NCBI GenBank assembly: GCA_020635205.1
Contig: JACKAE010000005.1
Span: 124,001 to 188,000, forward strand
From: Ignavibacteria bacterium
Lineage (GTDB): Bacteria > Bacteroidota > Ignavibacteria > OLB7
Length of the DNA stretch: 64,000 nucleotides
Direction of reading: 5' to 3'
Part shown: positions 17,608-25,385 of the stretch, piece by piece
Layout: each line of letters begins with the position of its first letter
Position numbering within the stretch: the stretch's first letter is position 1
Program-made: the position numbers and the translations under genes
Notes under the pieces: model-generated
The model's database searches: none
The model's input: the letters and a program-made list of their open reading frames with translations, nothing else
What the model was told of the DNA's origin: nothing

Positions 17608-17780
17608 TTGTGATGGCGTTATAGGCTTGGCTATCTCTACCTATCCCGACGCAACCTAAAGAGTTGCGACTACCACTCTATGAACTCTCAACTCTACACT
17701 CTATAAACTCGATGTAACCTTTCATCCCCATTGCGCACTTACCTTCCGAACGCAGCATATCGCTGACCTCGAACTGCCCG

Positions 17781-18383
17781 ATGAATTCATCACAGGAAAA
17801 ACAGCAACGCTTCTTAGCTCTGTTTCAGCCAGTGCAGACGAACCTTGAACGTTACGTACTTGCACTAACTGGGAACCGGGAGATTGGGAGAGATGTCGTC
17901 GCCGAGACGGTGCTTATCGCCTACGAACGATTCGAGACGCTCCGCGTTCCCACTGCCTTCCTCAGCTTCCTCTTTACGATTGCAACGCGGGTTCACCGCC
18001 AGCACGTGAGAGTAGCAAAGCGAACTGAGCCGATAGGTGAGGAGCAGCTTGAGCAGCTATTTGATCCGGGACTTATGCCAGACGTTGCCGCCGACATTGG
18101 GGCAGTCTATCGAGCACTCGGAAAATTGCCGAAGAAGCAGCGGGAGGCAGTTGTTCTCTTTGAGATTATGGGAGTACCGATGAAAGAGATCGTAGAAATT
18201 CAAGGGGGGACGTTGACCGCAGTGAAAGTGCGAATCTCGCGAGGTCGAAAGAGACTATCGGAGCTGTTAGGAGTAGAGGGTGGAGAGCGTTCAGAAGACA
18301 TCGTTGTAGATCGTCGGGAAGCGCGCCCTGATGGTTCTAAAGTCGATGAGACAGGAATCTATTCGATCGGAGTGAAGCCATGA
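17781..18383 (+). CDS. ECF-type RNA polymerase sigma factor
   Basis: A 200-residue sigma-70-family protein. Region 2 is at about residues 20-75 (YVLALTGNREIGRDVVAETV, AFLSFLFTIATRVHRQHVR) and region 4 at about 112-165 (LGKLPKKQREAVVLFEIMGV, MKEIVEIQ, VKVRISRGRKRL). It would direct RNA polymerase to a small regulon. The stop codon overlaps the ATG of the next gene by 4 bp (ATGA at 18380), so the downstream membrane protein is probably its regulator, as for sigma/anti-sigma pairs. Region 2.4 is divergent, so target promoters cannot be guessed. Confidence 0.85.
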   Translation: MNSSQEKQQRFLALFQPVQTNLERYVLALTGNREIGRDVVAETVLIAYERFETLRVPTAFLSFLFTIATRVHRQHVRVAKRTEPIGEEQLEQLFDPGLMPDVAADIGAVYRALGKLPKKQREAVVLFEIMGVPMKEIVEIQGGTLTAVKVRISRGRKRLSELLGVEGGERSEDIVVDRREARPDGSKVDETGIYSIGVKP

Positions 18384-20536
18384 AAAAGAGAGAACGAAAC
18401 GTTGATGAGATGATCGGGTTGGTGAAAAAACACCAGCCAACACAATCTCTCGTCCAGTCAAGTGAAGTTGCCAAACTTCTTCAGTCTTCTCCCTTGCAGA
18501 CTCTTCCGCTCGATAACCACAATCAGCAAACAGGGAGAAAGAGAAGAATGGGAATTATAGGAAGCCTTATCGCTGTTGGAACCTTTATTCTCTGGTCAGT
18601 TTGGCCGGGTGAGAGAATCCCAGTGCAAGAGGGGCAACATCATGTTGAGCATATCACAGAGCAAGCTCCTTCAGTATCTGTTCCATCGGCTGAAGAGCTA
18701 TCACTAAAAGGTGTATCAAAGAAGATTCAAAACGATAGGTTGTTGCTAAGTGGGGGAAAACCTAACCAGAAGAAGGGAGAGAAGAGAATACCTAAGGGAG
18801 AAGAGGAGTCAACCCCAAGACCAGTTCCCGGATTTCACATCAGTGATTTGACTCATGAGGAGTTACTTCGCCTCGGAATTATTTCGCACGAGGGGAGATT
18901 AGATATTGAGCAAGAGGAGAGGCAAGCCGTTAACTACATTCCAGCCACGCAACGCTCTGCACTTGAGAGCTTGGGATATTCTCTCGACGGAGACAGTCTA
19001 CGCTTGCACTATCGAACCCAAATTACCCTTGGATCCGATCCAACTGTTGACGATTCCATTTGCGGCCCAGTAGATGAGAGTTCCCCTCTTAAACCAGTTG
19101 CAATTATCATAATGGATGAAGACCGGAACAGATCACTGCTGCGAACCGAGGGAGGGAATCTTGATTGGATTAGCCCGGAGGGAAGAGAGGGGTTGATGGA
19201 TGAGCTTGATAGAGTAACAGACCGCTATCCTGAAAACCGAGAGCCATTGAAGACAGACCTACTGAAGCAACTTATCTCGATTCATATCCCTTGGACTTCT
19301 ACAATGGAGGATGGAAGCGAGAGGAAACAGCACCTCTATATCTGGTACTCTCCAACACGTGAATTTTTTAAAGCACTTCCTGAGCGGTATCAGACCGAAA
19401 AGGTTCTACCTCTGGTGCAGTATGTGCTAAATGCACCCAACTATAGTACTGCGGAAGATACCCAACCCATAAAGATGATTCCAGGATATATAGTCTTCAA
19501 GCGGTCATCGAGTTTCCCTTTACTCTGGCAGTTCGACCGTTCCCGTGATATTGAAGGAATTAAGATGCTTCAATTGACAATGCAAGAACTGGAGGCAATT
19601 GGATTTAGAAAAGGAGACACAGGTTTTGCCTTCACAATGGAACAATTGGCCAGGACGGATGATAAGGGGACACATGACGCGCTTACCTATCTTGGCTACA
19701 ACACCGATTCACTCTACGTGCCAGTTCAATTCAAGTTCACTCTCGACACGTTCGATCTCGACTATGCGCCGATACCTCCGATAGGTAGAGAAGAATATCC
19801 TCACAAACCTGTTCTCTTTTCCAACCGGTGGATTGATGGGCAGAGTATTAAATCGAAGAGTGGACTTTCTATGATCTTTACTACACACGCTCCGGTTCTA
19901 AACACGTTGGGTGAAGTACGTGAGGATCTTCAAAAAGAAATACGGGCACTCTACATGTGGGACGATAGTGTGAAAGATAATGCCATGCCCAGCTTGACTG
20001 TTCTCAACCGACTTGTCCCTGTACAGATTGAACTGAAGTCAGGTGAGTATGTGGAGGAGGCCAAGCAAAATCGTGGTGCTGAGATTCTGCTTTGGTACGT
20101 TCCAACTCCCGAGTTTGTTAAGGCGTTGCCAGAGCGATACCGGGAACAATTACAGCGAGAGCTTGATGCCATCTCCTCGGTTGAAGCGGAGGGCTTGCCA
20201 AGTTCCGAAGTCTGCAACCGCGTAGCTGGTGAGACCATTCTGGGCTTCTGTCGATCAAGTTCGGGGGCGATTCATAAGAGTTTGATCTGGCCAAATCCGG
20301 TGCAGGAGGATGGTGGGTTTACACTCAGCTATGTTCTGGATGCCGATCGAGTTGTCAGCGTAACGCTTCACGATCTGTCAGGACGTTTTCTACAAGAGAT
20401 TTCAGGAGAGCAGAGCCGGACATCAGGAAAACATAGCGAGTCGCTCTACTTGAAGAGAGTTCAGAGTGGGACATATCTCGTTGCTCTCCGCACTGACAAA
20501 GGGGAAACTGCCGTGCAGAGAATTGTTGTGGAGTAG
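18380..20536 (+). CDS. Membrane-spanning protein coupled to the sigma factor, duplicated domain and T9SS-like tail
   Basis: 718 residues. The N-terminal 55 residues are charged and lack a signal peptide (MKKRERNVDEMIGLVKKH). One transmembrane segment follows (about 57-74, GIIGSLIAVGTFILWSVW), then a Lys/Glu-rich linker. Two copies of a domain of about 190 residues follow, at about 157-345 and 398-595. They share the blocks LTHEELLRLGI/LTMQELEAIGF, ALESLGYSLDGDSL/ALTYLGYNTDSLY and YSPTREFFKALPERY/YVPTPEFVKALPERY. The last 84 residues resemble a T9SS sorting domain (LIWPNPVQEDGGFTL, VQSGTYLVAL). Position and topology suggest an anti-sigma factor with a cytoplasmic sigma-binding end and a large periplasmic sensor; that role is inferred. 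A sorting domain on a protein anchored by an internal helix is odd. Confidence 0.6.
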   Translation: MKKRERNVDEMIGLVKKHQPTQSLVQSSEVAKLLQSSPLQTLPLDNHNQQTGRKRRMGIIGSLIAVGTFILWSVWPGERIPVQEGQHHVEHITEQAPSVSVPSAEELSLKGVSKKIQNDRLLLSGGKPNQKKGEKRIPKGEEESTPRPVPGFHISDLTHEELLRLGIISHEGRLDIEQEERQAVNYIPATQRSALESLGYSLDGDSLRLHYRTQITLGSDPTVDDSICGPVDESSPLKPVAIIIMDEDRNRSLLRTEGGNLDWISPEGREGLMDELDRVTDRYPENREPLKTDLLKQLISIHIPWTSTMEDGSERKQHLYIWYSPTREFFKALPERYQTEKVLPLVQYVLNAPNYSTAEDTQPIKMIPGYIVFKRSSSFPLLWQFDRSRDIEGIKMLQLTMQELEAIGFRKGDTGFAFTMEQLARTDDKGTHDALTYLGYNTDSLYVPVQFKFTLDTFDLDYAPIPPIGREEYPHKPVLFSNRWIDGQSIKSKSGLSMIFTTHAPVLNTLGEVREDLQKEIRALYMWDDSVKDNAMPSLTVLNRLVPVQIELKSGEYVEEAKQNRGAEILLWYVPTPEFVKALPERYREQLQRELDAISSVEAEGLPSSEVCNRVAGETILGFCRSSSGAIHKSLIWPNPVQEDGGFTLSYVLDADRVVSVTLHDLSGRFLQEISGEQSRTSGKHSESLYLKRVQSGTYLVALRTDKGETAVQRIVVE

Positions 20537-20599
20537 TCGGTAGAGTCTTCTCTCGCATAAGAAGGAAGGTGGACTGCTGAGGAAACACCAAGACCAATT

Positions 20600-20633
20600 G
20601 GTCGCCGGGAGAGAACTTCCGGCGATCTTTTCT
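20600..20633 (+). terminator. Intrinsic terminator after the sigma factor operon
   Basis: A 9-bp stem (20600-20608 with 20619-20627, core TCGCCGG/CCGGCGA) with a 10-base loop is followed by TTTTCTATTTTT. It lies 64 bp after the stop of the membrane protein. Confidence 0.8.
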
Positions 20634-20673
20634 ATTTTTAGGCATCAATTTAGTCTCAATCAATATACGTACT

Positions 20674-21267
20674 ATGCTCTACCGACTTTCCATTGGTATT
20701 GTGCTTCTCTTTGCCTCTCCTGTTTTCCTTTCGGCTCAGGACTATTCCGATGCAATCCACTCAGCGGCAGAAGCCATAATGCAGGCAATGTTAGAGAGAG
20801 ATTATGAAGCCCTCGGTTCCTACACCTACCCTCCGATGCTCGAAATGCTGAATGGGGTTGCTGGACCGGATAAGACAGGTATTGATCTCATAGAAGAGAT
20901 GATGGAACAGATATGGGATGGGGGGGGCAGGATAGATTCTATCTCTGTTGGCCAGCCAACACCGCATGTGGTAGCAGGAAATCAACTTCACGCCGTAATT
21001 CCAACTTTCATGTCAATGCACGTGATGGAAACGCAGGTAAATGTAGAGTCCTACATGATTGCAATCTCTTCAGATTCTGGCGTAACGTGGACCTTCATCA
21101 ATAGTTCCTCTAATATAGAGGCTTTCCTTCCAATCCTCTTTCCAGAGTGGAACGATGAACTTCAACTGCCACCGAACAAGGAGCCAGAGATTATTTGGGA
21201 ATCGGACGATGAGGTTGAACCAGCCGGAACCTTTAAGGCAGTAGTCCCTGAAGGAGAGGAGTGGTAG
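20674..21267 (+). CDS. Small secreted protein of unknown function
   Basis: A 197-residue protein with a clear signal peptide (MLYRLSIGIVLLFASPVFLS, cleavage near SAQ/DYS). The mature part has a helical start, SAAEAIMQAMLERDYEALGS, then YPPMLEML...GIDLIEEMMEQI. It then alternates strands, with PTPHVVAGNQLHAVIPTF and MIAISSDSGVTWTFINSS. The arrangement of a helical start plus a curved sheet resembles SnoaL/NTF2-like folds, but this is only a suggestion from the pattern. The C-terminus is acidic. The stop codon TAG overlaps the start region of the next gene. The downstream gene is an aldolase-family enzyme; no functional link is evident. Confidence 0.6.
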   Translation: MLYRLSIGIVLLFASPVFLSAQDYSDAIHSAAEAIMQAMLERDYEALGSYTYPPMLEMLNGVAGPDKTGIDLIEEMMEQIWDGGGRIDSISVGQPTPHVVAGNQLHAVIPTFMSMHVMETQVNVESYMIAISSDSGVTWTFINSSSNIEAFLPILFPEWNDELQLPPNKEPEIIWESDDEVEPAGTFKAVVPEGEEW

Positions 21268-22328
21268 TGTCACTTCCACAACCTCTTCTCTGGGTAACTG
21301 AGTACCTCCAATCTGGCGTGACAATTCCAGCCCACCCACTCGCACTTGATGCCAACCGACGTTTCGATGAGCGAAGCCAACGTGCCCTAACCCGCTACTA
21401 CCATGCTGCCGGAGCCGGAGGACTTGCCGTTGGCGTTCACACTACACAGTTTGCAATTCGGAATCCTGAACATAATCTTCTCCGTCCAGTTCTCGAGCTT
21501 GCGGCTGAGACGGCGCGAGTAGAGGATGAGCGTGCCGGGCGATCTACAATTCTCGTTGCCGGAATTCTCGGGAATACCCAACAAGCAGTTGCTGAGGCCA
21601 AACTTGCCCGCGATCTTGGCTATCATCTCGGACTTCTCTCCCTTGCGGCTCTCCCGGGTGCAACAGATGAGGAATTGATCGATCACGCCCGAGCAGTTGC
21701 TGCCGAAATACCTCTCTTCGGATTCTACCTTCAGCCCTCTGTTGGGGGACGCATACTCTCCCGTTCGTTCTGGCGAGAGTTCTGTGCAATTGAGAATGTG
21801 ATGGCGATCAAGGTTGCCCCCTTCAACAGGTATGGGACGCTCGACGTTCTACGTGGTGTTGTTGAATCAGGGCGTGCTGAGGAGGTTGCTCTCTACACAG
21901 GAAACGACGACACTATTATCTACGATCTCCTGACAGACTACCAATCAATTGAAGGTATCTGCTTGAAGTTTGTTGGAGGACTTCTCGGACACTGGGCAGT
22001 TTGGACAAAAGGGGCGGTCGAGTTGTTGGCGAAGGTGCGGGAGTGGAAGGGTAGTAAAGTGATTCCGAGAGAGGCTTTACAGACTGCGCTCCACGTGACC
22101 GAGATGAACGGTGCAATCTTCGACGCAGCCCACAACTACGCCGGGTGCATTCCCGGCATCCACTACGTTCTCTACAAACAAGGGTTAATTGAGAGCATCA
22201 ACACGCTCGATCCATCCGAACTCCTTTCACCCGGACAGCGAGAAGAGATAGAACGAGTGATTGCTGCCTATCCCCACCTTGTTGACGACGATTTTGTTCG
22301 CGATCACTTAGAAGAGTGGAGAAGCTAA
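21261..22328 (+). CDS. Dihydrodipicolinate synthase/N-acetylneuraminate lyase superfamily protein
   Basis: A TIM-barrel class I aldolase of about 355 residues. Lys184 (NVMAIKVAPFNRYGT) is the likely Schiff-base lysine and Tyr156 (FGFYLQP) the catalytic tyrosine. The start VTIPAHPLALDANRRFDE and GAGGLAVGVHTTQFAIR mark a distinct subfamily, not the lysine-pathway DapA. It probably cleaves or condenses a 2-keto sugar acid or similar pyruvate adduct; the substrate is unknown. It starts with GTG, either at 21261 or at 21267; both follow AAGGAG/GAGGA (21251-21260) and overlap or abut the stop of the preceding gene. A Gfo/Idh oxidoreductase follows 44 bp downstream, suggesting a shared carbohydrate pathway. 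Confidence 0.8.
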   Translation: MVVSLPQPLLWVTEYLQSGVTIPAHPLALDANRRFDERSQRALTRYYHAAGAGGLAVGVHTTQFAIRNPEHNLLRPVLELAAETARVEDERAGRSTILVAGILGNTQQAVAEAKLARDLGYHLGLLSLAALPGATDEELIDHARAVAAEIPLFGFYLQPSVGGRILSRSFWREFCAIENVMAIKVAPFNRYGTLDVLRGVVESGRAEEVALYTGNDDTIIYDLLTDYQSIEGICLKFVGGLLGHWAVWTKGAVELLAKVREWKGSKVIPREALQTALHVTEMNGAIFDAAHNYAGCIPGIHYVLYKQGLIESINTLDPSELLSPGQREEIERVIAAYPHLVDDDFVRDHLEEWRS

Positions 22329-22372
22329 CTTCATAATGCGAACGATCACAACCATCTACTATCTCAAAACGA

Positions 22373-23347
22373 ATGTCTATCCAAGCCGGTATTATTGGGT
22401 GTGGTGAGATTGCCGAGGAACACCTGCGCGCACTCCAAGAAGTTGAAGAACTTTCCGTTGTAGCCTACTGTGATCTCGATCTGGCTCGTGCAGAACGTCT
22501 CTTGCATAGCTACGGTGGCAATTACGCAACCGATAACGTTGAGGCTATGTTGCGAGATGATACAGTCGATGCTCTCTATATCTGCACACATCACGATTCA
22601 CACACTCCCTTAGCGTTGCAGGCGTGTGAAGCGGGAAAGCATATCATGATGGAGAAGCCCCTTGCGCTTACAGTGCCGGAGTGCCTACAAATTGCTGAAG
22701 GGGTAGAACGAAGTGGAGTCACAATGATGACTGCCTTCAAGTTCCGATACTACCCGATGGTGAGGCGCGCACGTGAGTTTATGCCGAGTCCTTTGCTGTT
22801 AATTGCCCAACTCACCGACCGGCGTTGGCCTGACGATTTCTGGGCGCAGCATCCAGTGAAGGGTGGGGGGAACGTTCTGTCGCAGGGAGTGCACGCGATG
22901 GATCTACTCTGTTACTTTGCTGGATCGGAACCGGAGCGGATTCAAGCGGAGGGGGGGGCGATAACGCATCCCGGAGCGGAGGTTGTAGATGCAGCCGTTG
23001 TCACGATACGGTTTCGGAACGGGGTGATTGCATCCCTCGCACAAGCCGATGCTGGTGAGACGCCACACCTCGGGAAGTTTTCCTATCAGATGTTCGACGG
23101 AAGCCGGAGCGTTCACCTTCACGATCGATTAAAGCGAGGAGAATTTTTTGATGGCGAGAAACTTGAGACAATCCAAGATGAACGAGAGCTTGGGATGATA
23201 GAAGAAAACCGAGAGTTTGTTCGAGCGTTGCAGTCAGGGAGGAAGCCGGAGACGACCGTTTGGGATGGGGTTCGTGCAGCGGCGATGACGTTCGGGGTTG
23301 TCGAGTCTATTAGGACTGGAGAAGCGCAGACGGTTCGTCTCGACTGA
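22373..23347 (+). CDS. Gfo/Idh/MocA-family NAD(P)-dependent oxidoreductase
   Basis: 324 residues. The N-terminal Rossmann fold shows GIIGCGEIAEEH (6-17) and Asp34-x-Asp36 after strand two. MMEKPLALT carries the family Glu-Lys-Pro motif (94-96). The C-terminal alpha/beta domain has FKFRYYPMVRRA, GGGNVLSQGVHAMDLLCYF (catalytic His in the usual GxHxxD-like place) and an open sheet. Such enzymes oxidise or reduce sugars, inositols or sugar acids. It is 44 bp downstream of the aldolase-family gene, so the two may act in one catabolic route; the substrate is not evident. Confidence 0.88.
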   Translation: MSIQAGIIGCGEIAEEHLRALQEVEELSVVAYCDLDLARAERLLHSYGGNYATDNVEAMLRDDTVDALYICTHHDSHTPLALQACEAGKHIMMEKPLALTVPECLQIAEGVERSGVTMMTAFKFRYYPMVRRAREFMPSPLLLIAQLTDRRWPDDFWAQHPVKGGGNVLSQGVHAMDLLCYFAGSEPERIQAEGGAITHPGAEVVDAAVVTIRFRNGVIASLAQADAGETPHLGKFSYQMFDGSRSVHLHDRLKRGEFFDGEKLETIQDERELGMIEENREFVRALQSGRKPETTVWDGVRAAAMTFGVVESIRTGEAQTVRLD

Positions 23348-23362
23348 GTTCGTGCGGGGATT

Positions 23363-23425
23363 GGCTTGGTGTTTCTTCGCGTCCTTGGTGGTGAAAATTT
23401 TATACCTCCAAGAAACACCGAGGGA
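23363..23425 (+). repeat. Dispersed palindromic repeat, copy C (intact form)
   Basis: CTTGGTGGT (23384-23392) and ACCTCCAAG (23404-23412) form a stem with one mismatch around GAAAATTTTAT. The outer arms GGTGTTTCTT (23369-23378) and AAGAAACACC (23410-23419) are exact complements that overlap the inner stem, so two alternative foldings exist. This copy shows what copy B looked like before the IS110 insertion. Confidence 0.75.
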
Positions 23426-23445
23426 TGGAGTTGAATGATTCTCTG

Positions 23446-24372
23446 CTACTCAGCAGAATCTTTGTTACCAGTTCTTTGGTTGGTGTTGTCATCAGAAGGT
23501 GGTTCTTCTTCGGCTGGTAGCTCGGGTGTCATCGACTTCTCCATGCTCGTCACCGACTTCCTCCCGAAGCTGACTACGATGTTCATCCAAGCTGCCCCGG
23601 TATTCCCTTCGATCTTAACGGCTGGTTCGAAAGATGAGAGAGTTACTGCTCGAAGTGCCGTCATTACCAGAAGAGAGGCACACTTCCCCTCAATTGGAGC
23701 TTCGTTGACGAAGGCACGGCGCACATTCCCCCGCGCGTCGATCTGTGCTGTTACTGTCACCGTTCCACGGCAACGCCACGTGGAGGCAATCGGTGAGTTG
23801 TAGAGTGAGCGGTTCAGCGTCTCTGGATCGAGTTCCGGGTCGGTCTTCACTCCCGTATTTGGCCTTTGCTCGATATACTCGAGCGTCTTCTCAATATCTC
23901 GCTCAATCCGTCGCCGAGCATATTTGCGGATGGCGGCAAGCTCGGCTGCCAGCGGCTTCGTCTCATCAGTCGGTCTTCGTGAGTTCAACAGAAGGTAGCG
24001 AGGTCCGGCCAGAATCACGCCGATTGTTGTACAACTATCCAGCGTCGCTGTGTCGGTAAACGACTCCATTGCATTGATAACCGTTGTTAGCCCCCCCAAC
24101 ATCGTCTCTCCTAACGTAAAGGAGACTCCACTGTTCCCTCGTGCGTAAACTGTCTTACCGTTGCGGAAGATATAGAGCGATTCGGTAGTGTCGCTGCAAG
24201 GTATCCAAGTGGCATCAATCAACAGTAGGCGCGCGGAATCGATCTCCTTCACTTCAGTCTGCACTCCCCTCTCCTCTGCTGGTTGTCCTCTCAACGGTGT
24301 TAAGAGAACTCCAGTAGCGAGAGTTATCAGCAGTAGAATGTATCCGATTGATTGTCTACTATGGCAACACAT
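23446..24372 (-). CDS. Secreted protein with TonB C-terminal-like domain
   Basis: About 308 residues from the ATG at 24370-24372, which directly precedes a signal or anchor helix (IGYILLLITLATGVLLT). An upstream ATG at 24441 would leave only 23 bp to the divergent dapF gene. The middle region is unrecognised (RKYARRRIERDIEKTLEYIE is a charged helix). The C-terminal region GTVTVTAQIDARGNVRRAF, ALRAVTLSSFEPAV and AAWMNIVVSFG follows the TonB_C pattern (strand-turn with G, f-x-PA, W-x-x-v-x-V-x-F). It may act in the periplasm as a TonB-like partner or merely share the fold. A Ser/Glu/Pro-rich tail ends the protein. No exbBD genes are nearby. Confidence 0.6.
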   Translation of the reverse strand: MCCHSRQSIGYILLLITLATGVLLTPLRGQPAEERGVQTEVKEIDSARLLLIDATWIPCSDTTESLYIFRNGKTVYARGNSGVSFTLGETMLGGLTTVINAMESFTDTATLDSCTTIGVILAGPRYLLLNSRRPTDETKPLAAELAAIRKYARRRIERDIEKTLEYIEQRPNTGVKTDPELDPETLNRSLYNSPIASTWRCRGTVTVTAQIDARGNVRRAFVNEAPIEGKCASLLVMTALRAVTLSSFEPAVKIEGNTGAAWMNIVVSFGRKSVTSMEKSMTPELPAEEEPPSDDNTNQRTGNKDSAE

Positions 24373-24464
24373 AGAGGACAAAAAACGGAATCTGCGCGGG
24401 CAAAGCAACATCTTGCGGGAAATGTGATGAGGATGGAACAACAGAACCTCGTTATCTTGGCGTC

Positions 24465-25328
24465 ATGATTTCGCTTCACTATCAAAAAATCTCAGGGGCG
24501 GGGAACACTTTTATCGTCGCGGAAGGACGTAATCTCCCTGACGGAATTGGACTTTCAGGACTGGCACAAGAGCTTTGTCGTCCTGAACATCCTCACGGGG
24601 GAGCCGACGGCATGATTCTCGTTGATAAGTCATCCGAACATGACTTTGCGATGCACTACTACAATCCCGACGGTTCAACGGGGATGATGTGTGGGAATGG
24701 TGGGCGGTGTGCTGTCCGGTTTGCAGCCGATCACGGCTACATTGCCAACCATCGCTCGCTCAGTTTTACGAATGCCGGAATACTCTACCGTGCTCTAATG
24801 GAGGGGGAGAATGTCTGCATCGATTTCCCCGATCCGAAAGCGATTCGTCCGAATTTTAAGCTCAATCTCCTCGGCGAAGAGCGCGAAGCTCACTTCGTTG
24901 ATGTTGGTACTCCCCACCTTCTCCTCTTCGTTGACCAGCTTGGACTCGGGCCGCTCGCTGATCTCAACATTAACTTGTGGGGGCCTCTTCTTCGGAATCA
25001 CCCTGCTGTGCAGCCAAGCGGAGCGAATGCAAACTTCATCGAAATCATTTCGCCAGAAGAGGGGATTCGGCTCAGAACATTTGAGCGTGGGGTTGAAGGG
25101 GAGACCGGAGCTTGCGGAACTGGAGCAATCGCCTCTGGAATTCTTTCCGGCCTCCTCTACAATCTTCCCTCTCCTGTGCAGGTGATTCCAACAAGTGGCT
25201 CACCTCTCTACATACACTTCAATCGAATTGACGGGGAGAGAGTTTGTGGTGTGAAACTACAGGGAGGAACGGAGATATTGATGGAAGGTGATCTTCTCAT
25301 TCCTGAATCGCTTATCCCTGCGCTGTAG
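24465..25328 (+). CDS. dapF: Diaminopimelate epimerase
   Basis: 287 residues. KISGAGNTFIV (8-18) contains the family Asn, MMCGNGGRC (74-82) holds the first catalytic Cys (76), and GETGACGTGAIASG holds the second Cys at about 217. It interconverts LL- and meso-diaminopimelate, the last step before lysine and peptidoglycan precursors, in the cytoplasm without a cofactor. It is divergent from the TonB-C-like gene and 57 bp upstream of the malic enzyme gene on the same strand. A few residues in the substrate region differ from E. coli, but the core is intact. Confidence 0.93.
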   Translation: MISLHYQKISGAGNTFIVAEGRNLPDGIGLSGLAQELCRPEHPHGGADGMILVDKSSEHDFAMHYYNPDGSTGMMCGNGGRCAVRFAADHGYIANHRSLSFTNAGILYRALMEGENVCIDFPDPKAIRPNFKLNLLGEEREAHFVDVGTPHLLLFVDQLGLGPLADLNINLWGPLLRNHPAVQPSGANANFIEIISPEEGIRLRTFERGVEGETGACGTGAIASGILSGLLYNLPSPVQVIPTSGSPLYIHFNRIDGERVCGVKLQGGTEILMEGDLLIPESLIPAL

Positions 25329-25385
25329 CACTCCTCCCTCCGTTCTATTAACTACGATCTACTACCAAGAACTTTATACTATTTC

